From: Fidelibacterota bacterium
Lineage (GTDB): Bacteria; Fidelibacterota; Marinisomatia; Marinisomatales; UBA1611
Assembly (NCBI GenBank): GCA_018649625.1
Contig: JABIHN010000041.1
Location: 1-64,000, forward strand
Direction: 5' to 3'
DNA: 64,000 bases
The stretch's first letter is position 1, and each line of letters begins with the position of its first letter. Made by a program: the position numbers and the translations under genes. Shown here one piece after another: positions 52,972 through 61,942 of this stretch. Under the pieces are notes generated by a model. It worked only from the letters and a program-made list of their open reading frames with translations, was not told the origin of the DNA and did not search any database.

Positions 52972-55377
52972 ATGAAACTAAAAATACTAAAATTTGGCGG
53001 ATCTTCAATTTCAAGTGCTGCCAGAATCGAAAATGTTGCTGATATAATTCAGACTCAACGCAGTCATTCTGAAATAGCGGTGGTTGTTTCGGCTTTTGGT
53101 GGCGTAACGGATCAATTATTAGCATTAGCAAACTCAGCATTCAATGCTAAACCAATTGAATACTCATTACAAATATTATCAAATCATCATCTTCAAATTA
53201 TCAATACTCTTTTTGAAGAAAATAGCACAGAGATTAAAAAACTGTTTGGGGTTTACCTGAAAAAATTGAAAACTGATTTAGATATAATTACCAATGATAA
53301 TAAACTCACACCTCAAGCCACGGATAAAATTCTCTCTTATGGAGAACTGATTTCATCCACAATAATTTCTTATTATTTGACTCAAAAAAACATTCCTGCA
53401 GAACAATTAGATGCAAGACACGTCGTTTTAACAGATAATCATTTTAATAATGCTTATGTCCACTACCAGCGGACTTATAATCGAATACGGGCTTATTGTA
53501 AAAACCGGAATAAAATGCAAATTATTACAGGGTTTTTGGGAGCAACTGAACGAGGTGAGACTACCACACTCGGGCGTAGTGGTTCTGATTATTCAGCATC
53601 CATTTTTGGTGCTGCACTTATTGCTTCTTCAATTGAAATTTGGACAGATGTCAATGGTATTTTATCAGCAGACCCTAATATTGTAAAGGATGCAAAAACT
53701 ATATCTGAACTTACTTATGAAGAAGCAATGGAATTAGCACATGCTGGAGCACGCGTTATATTTCCACCTACAATGATTCCAGCTAAATATAAAAATATTC
53801 CTATTATTATTAAAAATACTTTTAATCCAAATCATCCTGGATCTCGTATTTCTCAGTCTCGCGAATTAAATAATAAAAATGAAGTTGGGATATCTTCATT
53901 ATCGGGAATTAGCCTTTTACGTCTTCAAGGTGCTGGGATGGTAGGAATTCATGGGATCAATGCTCGAATTTTTTCAACCTTAGCAAAAGAAAAAATAAGC
54001 GTCTTACTTGTTTCACAGGCATTCAGCGAACATGCGACATGTTTTGCTGTTAATCCCAATTTGGTTGAGAAAGCTATTTTAGTTCTTGAATCTGAATTTG
54101 AAATGGAAATGAAAAACCATTATATCGATCATATCAGATGTGAAGATGAACTATCTATGGTAGCGGTAGTTGGAGAGGGAATGAGACATACACCTGGAAT
54201 TTCCGGTAAAGTTTTTGGTCGATTAGGCATTGAAAAAATTAATATTATTGCAATTGCGCAAGGTTCATCTGAGAGAAATATATCATTTATTATAAATAAT
54301 AAAGATGTCAAGCGAGCTATTCGCTCATTACACCATTATTTATTTTCTGATTTAAATAAAAAAAATCTTTTTATTGCTGGTATTGGATTGGTGGGTAAAG
54401 ACTTAATTAAACTTATAAGTCAAAATAAGACTTTAAATGTTTGTGGAATTATGAATAGTAAAAAAATGCGAATAGATCTAACTGGAATTAAATTAAAAAC
54501 AATTTCAACAGAAATAAGCAAAGGTGTACCATCAAACTTGGATTCTTATATTTCTATGGCAATAGAAACACCTAATGCTATTTTTATTGATGTAACATCA
54601 TCACCTATTATAGCTGAAAAAACTTCGTTATTAATCAAAAATGGTGTTTCGGTTGTAACTGCTAGTAAACTCGCTAATACCATGAATCAGGATTTTTATG
54701 ATTCAATTCGTGCTAATTCGATTATTAGTGGTGCCCATTTTAAATACGAAACCAATGTAGGTGCAGGGCTCCCAATTATTGAAACATTGCAAACACTTTT
54801 GGCTACTGGTGATTCTATAGAAAAAATTGAAGGAGTTATGTCCGGAACATTAAGCTATTTATTCAGTCAATTTGACGGCTCAACTTCTTTTAGTGATTTG
54901 GTTAAACAAGCTCAGGAAAATGGATTTACAGAGCCTGACCCAAGAGATGATTTAAATGGAATGGATGTTGCCCGAAAAATTCTCATACTGGCAAGAGAAA
55001 CCGGTGTACAACTTGAATTATCAGATATATCTGTAGAAAATCTTATTCCATCGGAAATGGATCCGGATTTATCTGTGGACAAATTTTTAGATCAATTCTC
55101 TAAATTTGATTCTAATTTTCTGAAACAATATGAATCGGCAAAAAAAGAGGATAAGGTTTTACGATATATCGCAACTTGGAATGGCGAAAAAGCAATCGTC
55201 GGATTAAATGCAGTAGGGAAGTCCAATCCATTTTACCATCAAAATGGACGTGAAAATTTTATTGTTTTTACAACTAGAAGATATAAAGATGCACCCTTAG
55301 TCATTAAAGGTCATGGTGCAGGTGCTGAAGTCACAGCCGCTGGCGTATTAGGAGATATTTTAAAATGCACCAATTAA
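52972..55377 (+). CDS. thrA: Bifunctional aspartokinase/homoserine dehydrogenase
   Basis: This encodes 801 residues. The aspartokinase domain is about 1-290 (LKILKFGGSSISS and ETTTLGRSGSDYSASIFGAAL). Paired ACT domains are about 310-450 (ISLLRLQGAGMVGIHGINARIF, LSMVAVVGEGMRHTPGISGKVF). The homoserine dehydrogenase part is about 455-801 (LFIAGIGLVGKDL, EGVMSGTLSYLFSQF, DPRDDLNGMDVARK). It phosphorylates aspartate and reduces aspartate semialdehyde to homoserine. The ACT domains imply threonine feedback. It overlaps asd by 13 bp. Confidence 0.95.
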   Translation: MKLKILKFGGSSISSAARIENVADIIQTQRSHSEIAVVVSAFGGVTDQLLALANSAFNAKPIEYSLQILSNHHLQIINTLFEENSTEIKKLFGVYLKKLKTDLDIITNDNKLTPQATDKILSYGELISSTIISYYLTQKNIPAEQLDARHVVLTDNHFNNAYVHYQRTYNRIRAYCKNRNKMQIITGFLGATERGETTTLGRSGSDYSASIFGAALIASSIEIWTDVNGILSADPNIVKDAKTISELTYEEAMELAHAGARVIFPPTMIPAKYKNIPIIIKNTFNPNHPGSRISQSRELNNKNEVGISSLSGISLLRLQGAGMVGIHGINARIFSTLAKEKISVLLVSQAFSEHATCFAVNPNLVEKAILVLESEFEMEMKNHYIDHIRCEDELSMVAVVGEGMRHTPGISGKVFGRLGIEKINIIAIAQGSSERNISFIINNKDVKRAIRSLHHYLFSDLNKKNLFIAGIGLVGKDLIKLISQNKTLNVCGIMNSKKMRIDLTGIKLKTISTEISKGVPSNLDSYISMAIETPNAIFIDVTSSPIIAEKTSLLIKNGVSVVTASKLANTMNQDFYDSIRANSIISGAHFKYETNVGAGLPIIETLQTLLATGDSIEKIEGVMSGTLSYLFSQFDGSTSFSDLVKQAQENGFTEPDPRDDLNGMDVARKILILARETGVQLELSDISVENLIPSEMDPDLSVDKFLDQFSKFDSNFLKQYESAKKEDKVLRYIATWNGEKAIVGLNAVGKSNPFYHQNGRENFIVFTTRRYKDAPLVIKGHGAGAEVTAAGVLGDILKCTN

Positions 55378-56474
55378 AGAATAAAATAGCAGTTAGTGTA
55401 TTAGGTGCCACAGGAATGGTGGGCCAAAATTATCTTCGGCTCCTAGAAAATCATCCCTGGTTTCAAGTTGTAGATGTAGCAGCATCTCCAAGGTCGGCCG
55501 GAAAAACATATGCTAAAGCCGTTGGAAAGAACTGGTTCATGAAAAGTGATATACCAAATAAAATAAAAGAATTAATTGTGAGAGATGTAAATGATTTTGA
55601 GAAAATCCCCAAAAATGTATCCTGTGTTTTTTCTGCGATAGAACTTTCTGAAAAAGAAGATACACGTAATTTGGAATTTAAATATGCAAAAGCAGATTAT
55701 GCTTTAATTAGTAATAGTTCAGCCAACCGTTTTACAAACGATGTGCCTATGATTATCCCTGAGATAAATCCTGAACATACTGGTATCATCCCGATTCAAC
55801 GGTCCAACCGAAATTTACCAGAAAATGGGTTTATTGCGGCAAAACCCAATTGTTCGATCCAATCATATTTGGTAACACTTTATGCATTGGAAAAAGCTGG
55901 ATTCCCTATAAAGCATGTTCAGGTCACCACTCTACAAGCTATATCCGGCGCAGGACAAGCAGGGTTAACTTCAGAAGAAATGAGAGAAAATGTAGTCCCA
56001 TTCATAGGTGGCGAAGAAGAAAAAACTGAAAAAGAACCTTTGAAAATTTTGGGTAAAGTCACGGAAAATGGAATTCAGAACTATAATCAAATTGAAATTT
56101 CCGCTCTCTGTACTCGTGTACCAGTGGTTGACGGTCATACAGCTGTGGTGCATGTTACATTTAAAGAAAATATCCCATCACTAGAACAAATAAAATCAAT
56201 TTGGACTGATTTTAAGGGAATTCCCCAGCATCAAAATTTGCCCATGGCACCGAAACGACCCATCATTTATTTTGAAGAAGAAAATCGACCGCAACCTAAA
56301 AGGGATTGTGATTTAGAAAAAGGAATGGCTGTGAGCGCGGGACGTTTGGCTGACGCTAAATTTTTTGATATTCGATATGTGTCGCTTTCCCACAATACAG
56401 TTCGTGGCGCTGCAGGTGGAGCAATACTCCTGGGTGAATTATTAGTAAACCAAGGATATATCCATGGGAAATAA
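55365..56474 (+). CDS. asd: Aspartate-semialdehyde dehydrogenase, archaeal/fungal type
   Basis: This encodes 369 residues. VSVLGATGMVGQNYLRLL (11-28) binds NADP, and the catalytic Cys163 is in AAKPNCSIQSYL. The end HNTVRGAAGGAILLGELLV is diagnostic of the archaeal/fungal ASADH group rather than the usual E. coli or Bacillus bacterial types, which carry different Cys-loop surroundings. It makes aspartate semialdehyde between the two activities of ThrA. It overlaps thrA by 13 bp and thrB by 11 bp, so the pathway genes are in order. Confidence 0.92.
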   Translation: MHQLKNKIAVSVLGATGMVGQNYLRLLENHPWFQVVDVAASPRSAGKTYAKAVGKNWFMKSDIPNKIKELIVRDVNDFEKIPKNVSCVFSAIELSEKEDTRNLEFKYAKADYALISNSSANRFTNDVPMIIPEINPEHTGIIPIQRSNRNLPENGFIAAKPNCSIQSYLVTLYALEKAGFPIKHVQVTTLQAISGAGQAGLTSEEMRENVVPFIGGEEEKTEKEPLKILGKVTENGIQNYNQIEISALCTRVPVVDGHTAVVHVTFKENIPSLEQIKSIWTDFKGIPQHQNLPMAPKRPIIYFEEENRPQPKRDCDLEKGMAVSAGRLADAKFFDIRYVSLSHNTVRGAAGGAILLGELLVNQGYIHGK

Positions 56475-57399
56475 TTCAATCAAAATAAAAGGAAATGCAT
56501 CCGTTGCCAATGTTTCCTGTGGATTTGATTGTATAGGTTATTCAATTTCTGACCCGGGAGATATTATTACACTCTCCAAAAAAGACATGTCTGGCATCGA
56601 TATTTCTATGTCAGGATTTGGATTTGATTCCATTTCTTCCAATCCAGAAAAAAATACAGGTGGCAAAGCAGTTCTTTCGTTGCTTGATGCAATAGATAGC
56701 CAACAAGGATTTAAACTCCATATTGAAAAAGGGATTCCGCCTGGGAGCGGAATTGGTTCCAGTTCAGCAAGCGCGGCAGCAGCAGTGCTTGGCGCAAATG
56801 AATTATTGGGAAATCCTTTATCTTTAGATGAACTATTAATTCATGGAATGGCAGGAGAAGCGGTAGCATCGGGCGGATTCCATGCGGACAATATAGCTCC
56901 AGCATTATTTGGGGGAATTATACTAGTAAGAAGTTATGACCCTTTGGATATTTTGAAATTACCCGTTCCTGATAATTTATTTAGCACAGCAGTTTTACCT
57001 AATATGACAATTAACACAAAAGAAGCGCGAGAAATTCTTCCTAAAAATGTTCCGTTAAAAAATGCAGTTGAACAAGCAGGAAACTTGGCGGGATTTACGC
57101 TGGGACTTCATGAATCAAATTTTGAATTATTAGGGCGTTCTATGATCGATCATTTCGCAGAACCCCATCGAGCCAAGCTCATTCCCGGATATAATAAAGT
57201 ACGGCAATCCGCTTTGGATTTTGGTGCAATTGGCTGTGGAATTTCAGGTTCCGGCCCCTCGGTTTTCGCCTTATCGAACTCTTTAGAAAAAGCAGAAGAA
57301 ATTGGAAAAGCCATGGTGAATGCATTTAAAATTGTGGGGCTGAAAAGCACCGCCTACAATTCACCCATTCATACAAATCCACCGAAAATATTGGATTGA
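56464..57399 (+). CDS. thrB: Homoserine kinase
   Basis: This encodes 311 residues of the GHMP kinase family. The ATP-binding motif is KGIPPGSGIGSSSASAAA (89-106). A conserved N-terminus (IKGNASVANVSCGFDCIGYS) and a late GAIGCGISGSGPSVFALS (about 252-269) complete the family pattern. It phosphorylates homoserine for threonine synthase. The start overlaps asd, and thrC begins 4 bp downstream. Confidence 0.95.
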   Translation: MGNNSIKIKGNASVANVSCGFDCIGYSISDPGDIITLSKKDMSGIDISMSGFGFDSISSNPEKNTGGKAVLSLLDAIDSQQGFKLHIEKGIPPGSGIGSSSASAAAAVLGANELLGNPLSLDELLIHGMAGEAVASGGFHADNIAPALFGGIILVRSYDPLDILKLPVPDNLFSTAVLPNMTINTKEAREILPKNVPLKNAVEQAGNLAGFTLGLHESNFELLGRSMIDHFAEPHRAKLIPGYNKVRQSALDFGAIGCGISGSGPSVFALSNSLEKAEEIGKAMVNAFKIVGLKSTAYNSPIHTNPPKILD

Positions 57400-57402
57400 A
57401 TC

Positions 57403-58695
57403 TTGCGTTTTTTTAGCACAAAAAACAAAGTCGTTTCTGTGGGATTCAAGGATGCACTATTTCAAGGTTTATCCTCGGATGGTGGCCTTTTTATGCCCGA
57501 GACCATCCCTCATTTAGGAACCGACTTTTTCAATTCAAAATTAAACTATTCCGAATGTGCTGTTGGCATGATTCATCCATTCACAAAAGATGATTTAACG
57601 CATTCTCAATTAACGGATATTTGTGAATCAGCCTTTGATTTTCCAATCCCAATTAAAGAATTAAATGATACCGATTCTGTACTTGAATTATTTCACGGAC
57701 CCACATTAGCATTCAAAGATTTTGCCGCTCGATTCATGGCCCATACTATGTCACATTTTCTTGAAAATGAAAATAAAGAATTAACAATTCTTGTCGCAAC
57801 ATCCGGTGATACGGGTAGTGCGGTGGCAAATGGTTTTTTTAACATTGATGGTATTAAAGTTATTATTCTTTATCCATCCAATCGTGTCAGTACAATTCAG
57901 GAAAAACAACTCACCACCTTGGGTGGAAATATTACCGCTTTAGAAATTGACGGCTCCTTTGATGATTGCCAGCGCATGGTTAAAACTGCTTTTCAAGACA
58001 CTGATCTGCGAAGCCGTTTATCATTAAGTTCAGCCAATTCTATTAATGTGGCTCGCCTTCTTCCCCAAACTGTTTATTATGCCTGGGCATGGAAACAATA
58101 TGGTAAAGACATTCCTGTCATTTTCAGTGTTCCCAGTGGAAATTTCGGAAATTTGACCGCTGGATTATTGGCAAATCGCATGGGAATTCCTGTTGAGAAA
58201 TTTATTGCTGCCACGAACGCTAATGATACTTTCTCGAATTTTTTAAACAATGGAATAATTCAGAACCAAGATGCAATTCAAACAATATCCAATGCTATGG
58301 ATGTTGGTATCCCCAGTAACTTAGATCGAATTCAAAATTTGTATTATAATGATGTAAATCAAGTAAAGACCGATATTTCTAGTTGGAGCTTTTCAGATAA
58401 AGCCACAAAAGACTGTATTCAAAATATCCGAAATGAGTTTGAATATTTAATTGACCCACATACTGCAATTGGGATTTTAGGATTAAACCAGTATCGAGAA
58501 AAAACAAATTCAAAAGCAAAAGGCATTACATTATCTACAGCACACCCAGGGAAATTTTCAGATGTAATTGAGCCTATCATAAAAAATAAAATACCATTAC
58601 CACTGTCTTTAAAAATTGCTATGAAAAAAGAAAAAAATTCTATTAAAATGTCCAAACATTTTTCTGAATTAAAAGATTATTTGCTTTCGACATGA
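57403..58695 (+). CDS. thrC: Threonine synthase
   Basis: This encodes 430 residues starting at a TTG (57403) 4 bp after thrB. No ATG upstream gives the conserved N-terminus RFFSTKNKVVSVGFKDAL, so the rare start looks real. The PLP Lys105 is in FHGPTLAFKDFAARFM. VATSGDTGSAVANGFF binds the cofactor phosphate and IFSVPSGNFGNLTAGLL is a further signature. It is the E. coli-like fold-type II form. It converts phosphohomoserine to threonine. Confidence 0.94.
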   Translation: MRFFSTKNKVVSVGFKDALFQGLSSDGGLFMPETIPHLGTDFFNSKLNYSECAVGMIHPFTKDDLTHSQLTDICESAFDFPIPIKELNDTDSVLELFHGPTLAFKDFAARFMAHTMSHFLENENKELTILVATSGDTGSAVANGFFNIDGIKVIILYPSNRVSTIQEKQLTTLGGNITALEIDGSFDDCQRMVKTAFQDTDLRSRLSLSSANSINVARLLPQTVYYAWAWKQYGKDIPVIFSVPSGNFGNLTAGLLANRMGIPVEKFIAATNANDTFSNFLNNGIIQNQDAIQTISNAMDVGIPSNLDRIQNLYYNDVNQVKTDISSWSFSDKATKDCIQNIRNEFEYLIDPHTAIGILGLNQYREKTNSKAKGITLSTAHPGKFSDVIEPIIKNKIPLPLSLKIAMKKEKNSIKMSKHFSELKDYLLST

Positions 58696-58718
58696 ATACC
58701 TAACCCTGAGAAAACTTT

Positions 58719-59861
58719 ATGAAATTTGATACAAAAGTTGTCCAATCGGGAATGACTCCGGACCCAACCACCGGTGCCATTGTCCCACCCATTTACCAAA
58801 CAGCTACCTATGTTTTGGATGAAGTTGGCAAGGATAAAGGATTTGACTATACGCGTTCGTCCAATCCCACGAGACAGATTATGGAAGAAGTATTAGCCGA
58901 TCTCGATGGTGGAAAATTCGGTGTAGCTTTTGCCAGCGGAATGTCCGCTGTGGATAGTGTAATGAAACTATTGAAAGCTGGCGATCATGTGGTTTGTTCC
59001 GATGATGTTTACGGCGGCGTATCTCGGCATTTTAACCAGATATTGGTCAATTATAATCTTCATTTCACTTATGTTGATTCTTCTAATCCCACTAATATTG
59101 AAAATGCGATTCAAGCCAATACAAAATTAATTTGGGTGGAAACCCCCACGAATCCACTTTTGAAAATTACTGATCTAGAAGCAGTGGGAAATATTGCAAA
59201 AAAACATAATATTCTGTTTGGAGTGGATTCCACCTTTGCCACGCCGGTTTTTTTACGACCGCTGGAATTTGGGGCTGACCTTGTCATGCATAGCACGACC
59301 AAATATTTGAGCGGACATAACCAGTTGATAGGTGGAATAGTTATTACCAATCGGGAAGATCTATTTAACCAATTAAAATTCGTCCAAAAAACCATCGGTG
59401 CTGTGCCGGGACCCTTCGATTGCTGGCTCACGCTTTTAGGGATAAAAACGCTGGATCTACGAATGAAAAAACATGATGCCAACGCCCAAATTGTTGCGGA
59501 ATATTTAGAAGCCCATCCAAAAGTTTCTTCAGTTACTTATCCGGGTCTCCCATCCCACCCATCTCATAAAATTGCAAAAAAGCAAATGTCGGGGTTTAGT
59601 GGCATGATTTCCTTCGAATTGACGAATGGCATCCTAGCGGGAGAAACAGTTATGAATTCTGTAAAACTCGCAAAATTAGCGGAAAGCCTTGGGTCCGTAG
59701 AAACAATGATTACCCACCCCGCCACCATGACCCATGCGGATGTTCCGCAAGAAGAACGTGAAGCCCGAGGACTCACTGATGGACTGGTGAGACTATCCGT
59801 AGGCATTGAAAATGCTGATGATATAATTGCGGATTTGGAACAGGCATTAAATCAAGTATAA
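58719..59861 (+). CDS. metB: Cystathionine gamma-synthase-like trans-sulfuration enzyme
   Basis: This encodes 380 residues of the Cys/Met-metabolism PLP family. Motifs are IVPPIYQTATYV, DYTRSSNPTRQIMEE, FASGMSAVDSVMKLL, VDSTFATPVFLRPLEFGADLVMHSTTKY with Schiff-base Lys195, and the C-terminal VRLSVGIENADDIIADL. Family members include cystathionine gamma-synthase, beta-lyase and gamma-lyase, and sequence alone does not decide firmly. Its place right after the thr genes, using a homoserine-derived substrate, favours the synthase. GC content looks slightly higher than in its neighbours. Confidence 0.85.
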   Translation: MKFDTKVVQSGMTPDPTTGAIVPPIYQTATYVLDEVGKDKGFDYTRSSNPTRQIMEEVLADLDGGKFGVAFASGMSAVDSVMKLLKAGDHVVCSDDVYGGVSRHFNQILVNYNLHFTYVDSSNPTNIENAIQANTKLIWVETPTNPLLKITDLEAVGNIAKKHNILFGVDSTFATPVFLRPLEFGADLVMHSTTKYLSGHNQLIGGIVITNREDLFNQLKFVQKTIGAVPGPFDCWLTLLGIKTLDLRMKKHDANAQIVAEYLEAHPKVSSVTYPGLPSHPSHKIAKKQMSGFSGMISFELTNGILAGETVMNSVKLAKLAESLGSVETMITHPATMTHADVPQEEREARGLTDGLVRLSVGIENADDIIADLEQALNQV

Positions 59862-59886
59862 CTAATTCAAAATTGTATATTCCCAT

Positions 59887-60156
59887 ATGAAATCGAAAAA
59901 TAAAATTAAAGAATTACGCAAAAAGATTGATAATTATGATGACCAAATGTTGGATCTGCTTGTAAAGCGATTCGCTGTGTCTAAAGAAATCGGTTACATA
60001 AAATCATCCAACAATCTTGAAGTTGGAGATCCTAACCGCGAACAAGATATCATTGATCGATTAAGTGAAAAATTATCTGATAAATTAGACCGTGAAGATA
60101 TTGCAGCAATTTTTGGACCTATATATTTTATCTCAAAAAAAATACAAAGAAAGTGA
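59887..60156 (+). CDS. Chorismate mutase, AroQ type
   Basis: This encodes 89 residues, all helical. It matches the AroQ monofunctional domain: IKELRKKIDNYDDQMLDLLVKRFAVSKEIGYIK with the active-site Arg and Lys, then REQDIIDRLSEKL. It rearranges chorismate to prephenate for Phe and Tyr. It lies immediately before the aromatic-rich leader and trpE, at the point where chorismate is split between the Phe/Tyr and Trp branches. No prephenate dehydratase or dehydrogenase domain is attached. Confidence 0.9.
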   Translation: MKSKNKIKELRKKIDNYDDQMLDLLVKRFAVSKEIGYIKSSNNLEVGDPNREQDIIDRLSEKLSDKLDREDIAAIFGPIYFISKKIQRK

Positions 60157-60164
60157 AAATAAAC

Positions 60165-60192
60165 TTGGTATCTATAAAAACTAGGTTATAAT
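60165..60192 (+). promoter_or_regulatory. Promoter of the trp leader
   Basis: TTGGTA (60165-60170), a 16-bp spacer and a perfect TATAAT (60187-60192). Transcription should start near 60199, only about 4 nt before the leader ATG at 60203, leaving no room for a ribosome-binding site. If correct, the leader mRNA is nearly leaderless. Confidence 0.65.
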
Positions 60193-60202
60193 ATTCCTGC
60201 CC

Positions 60203-60271
60203 ATGAATAACATGAAAACAAATAATTATTACAGTTGGTATTGGTTTTTTAGCCGCAAAGGGGTTTTGTAG
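60203..60271 (+). CDS. trpL: Aromatic-rich leader peptide of the trp attenuator
   Basis: This 22-codon ORF (ATG 60203, TAG 60269-60271; a second in-frame ATG is at 60212) has a centre reading NNYYSWYWFFSRKGVL. Two Trp codons flank a Tyr, with two Tyr before and two Phe after, so seven of eight residues in that core are aromatic. GGGGTTTT (60260-60267), which encodes the end of the peptide, is perfectly complementary to AAAACCCC of the terminator. It lies 15 nt after the last Trp codon. The mix suggests response to Trp and possibly to Tyr and Phe charging as well. Confidence 0.88.
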   Translation: MNNMKTNNYYSWYWFFSRKGVL

Positions 60272-60304
60272 TCCCAGGGAATACCTGTATAAATTGACTG
60301 CTCT

Positions 60305-60334
60305 AAAACCCCGACATGATCGGGGTTTTTTTTT
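60305..60334 (+). terminator. trp attenuator terminator
   Basis: AAAACCCCGA and TCGGGGTTTT form a 10-bp stem with a short 'catga' loop, followed by a run of nine T in all. It ends 8 bp before the trpE ATG. The 5' arm AAAACCCC (60305-60312) can instead pair with GGGGTTTT (60260-60267) in the leader ORF to give the antiterminator. A small 'tccc/ggga' hairpin (60272-60280) may be the pause or protector element. Confidence 0.92.
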
Positions 60335-60341
60335 ACTCAAA

Positions 60342-61826
60342 ATGGATAAAACACAACTCACATACGACGAATTTCAAAACTTGGTTTCCCAGGGACACCA
60401 AACCATCCCTGTGTATAAACGCTTCCTTGCAGATCTACTTACACCAGTAGCAGCTTGGGTCCATCTTTCAAAGAAAGCAAACTATGCATTTTTACTTGAG
60501 TCTGTAGAAAAAGGAAATCAATATTCACGGTATTCTTATGTAGGAATTAATCCACAAAAGATTTTGATGCACAAAGATGGAAAAACTACTATTACAGAAA
60601 ATGGAGAATCCATTAACGTAAATACACATTTTCTCGATTTATTGCGGGAAACTCAATCCCAATATAATATGGTAAAATTGCCAGAAATTCCATCTTTTAC
60701 CGGTGGATTGGTAGGCTACCTTGGTTACGAAACAATCACTTGGGTAGAAGATATTCCTACTCATGATGAATCCCAATTAGATGTACCCGATTCAGTATTC
60801 ATGCTTTTTGAAGATATGATTGCATTTGACCATTTGAAAGGATCAGCACTGGTGATTTCCAATGTAACTGTAGATTCAAATCGCGATTTAAAAGAACAGT
60901 TTGATTGTGCCCATAAACGTATTGATATAATCGGCGAAGCGCTACATTCTGATGTAGATTATCGAACACCTGTCCGCGTTGAGCAAAGTAAAGTATCATC
61001 CAATTTTGATCAAAATTCGTTTGAATCGGCAGTTCTCAAAGCGAAAGAATACATTGTAGATGGAGATATTTTTCAATTGGTTTTGAGTCAACGTTTTGAA
61101 CGAAAAACATCGGTTGAGCCCACAACACTTTACCGTGCATTACGAACTATAAATCCATCACCGTATATGTTTCATTTAAAAATTAAAGATTTTGATATAA
61201 TTGGAGCATCACCGGAATTATTAGTCAAAGTTGAAGATGATATCATTGAAATTCGACCAATCGCAGGTACACGCCTACGAGGAAAAACGAAAACAGAAGA
61301 TCAAGCACTGGCACAAGATTTAATTAATGATGAAAAAGAATGTGCTGAACATTTGATGCTCCTAGACTTGGGGCGAAATGATGTAGGACGCGTATCTGAA
61401 TATGGATCAATTACCATTCCTGAAAATATGGTAATTGAAAATTATTCCCACGTGATGCATATCGTTTCTGATGTAAAAGGAAAATTGGCGAAAGATAAAG
61501 ATTCCTTCGATGCGCTCATGAGTGGATTCCCCGCCGGAACTGTAACCGGTGCACCAAAAATCCGAGCCATGGAAATTATTCATGAATTAGAACCAGATCG
61601 ACGTGATATTTATTCAGGGGCTGTAGGGTTTTTTGATTTTACTGGGAATATAAATACATGCATTACAATCAGAACCATGATAATGAAAAATGGCACAGTC
61701 CATTTTCAATCCGGCGCAGGCATTGTGCATGATTCTGACTCCACTAAAGAATTTGATGAAACTGTGAATAAGGCAAAAGCCATTATGGCTGCAATTGATT
61801 TCGCTGAAAAGGGTTTGGTGGCGTGA
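60342..61826 (+). CDS. trpE: Anthranilate synthase component I
   Basis: This encodes 494 residues from MDKTQLTYDEF; an upstream in-frame ATG at 60294 lies inside the terminator and was rejected. The N-terminal feedback motif YAFLLESVEKG (LLES at 51-54) is that of tryptophan-sensitive TrpE. The chorismate-binding half has SQRFERKTSVEPTTLYRAL, GASPELLVKVED, PIAGTRLRGKT, DLGRNDVGRVSEYGS and GFPAGTVTGAPKIRAMEII. It makes anthranilate with TrpG. Few bases resemble a ribosome-binding site before the ATG. Confidence 0.96.
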   Translation: MDKTQLTYDEFQNLVSQGHQTIPVYKRFLADLLTPVAAWVHLSKKANYAFLLESVEKGNQYSRYSYVGINPQKILMHKDGKTTITENGESINVNTHFLDLLRETQSQYNMVKLPEIPSFTGGLVGYLGYETITWVEDIPTHDESQLDVPDSVFMLFEDMIAFDHLKGSALVISNVTVDSNRDLKEQFDCAHKRIDIIGEALHSDVDYRTPVRVEQSKVSSNFDQNSFESAVLKAKEYIVDGDIFQLVLSQRFERKTSVEPTTLYRALRTINPSPYMFHLKIKDFDIIGASPELLVKVEDDIIEIRPIAGTRLRGKTKTEDQALAQDLINDEKECAEHLMLLDLGRNDVGRVSEYGSITIPENMVIENYSHVMHIVSDVKGKLAKDKDSFDALMSGFPAGTVTGAPKIRAMEIIHELEPDRRDIYSGAVGFFDFTGNINTCITIRTMIMKNGTVHFQSGAGIVHDSDSTKEFDETVNKAKAIMAAIDFAEKGLVA

Positions 61827-61841
61827 GTCTATTTATTATTA

Positions 61842-61936
61842 TGACCGCCCCTAAATCCCCGGCTATAACAGGCGGGGACTGGAAGGATTTATACCTAAAA
61901 GTTTTCCCCTGTAATAGGGGAAATACAAAGGGGTCA
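61842..61936. repeat. MITE-like inverted-repeat element between trpE and trpG
   Basis: A 95-bp element fills the gap inside the trp operon. Its ends, TGACCGCCCCTAAATCCCC (61842-61860) and the reverse complement of 61917-61936 (TGACCCCTTTGTATTTCCCC), are imperfect inverted repeats. Inside are further GC-rich palindromes (CCCCGGC...GGCGGGG, TTTTCCCC...GGGGAAAT). It is GC-rich against an AT-rich background and non-coding. It may be a miniature mobile repeat or an intra-operon hairpin; there is no T-run after it. Confidence 0.55.
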
Positions 61937-61942
61937 TAAATA

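Noticed and set aside
60294-60341. Longer N-terminus for trpE
   Set aside because: The upstream ATG lies before the attenuator terminator, so the extra residues would be encoded by the terminator stem itself.
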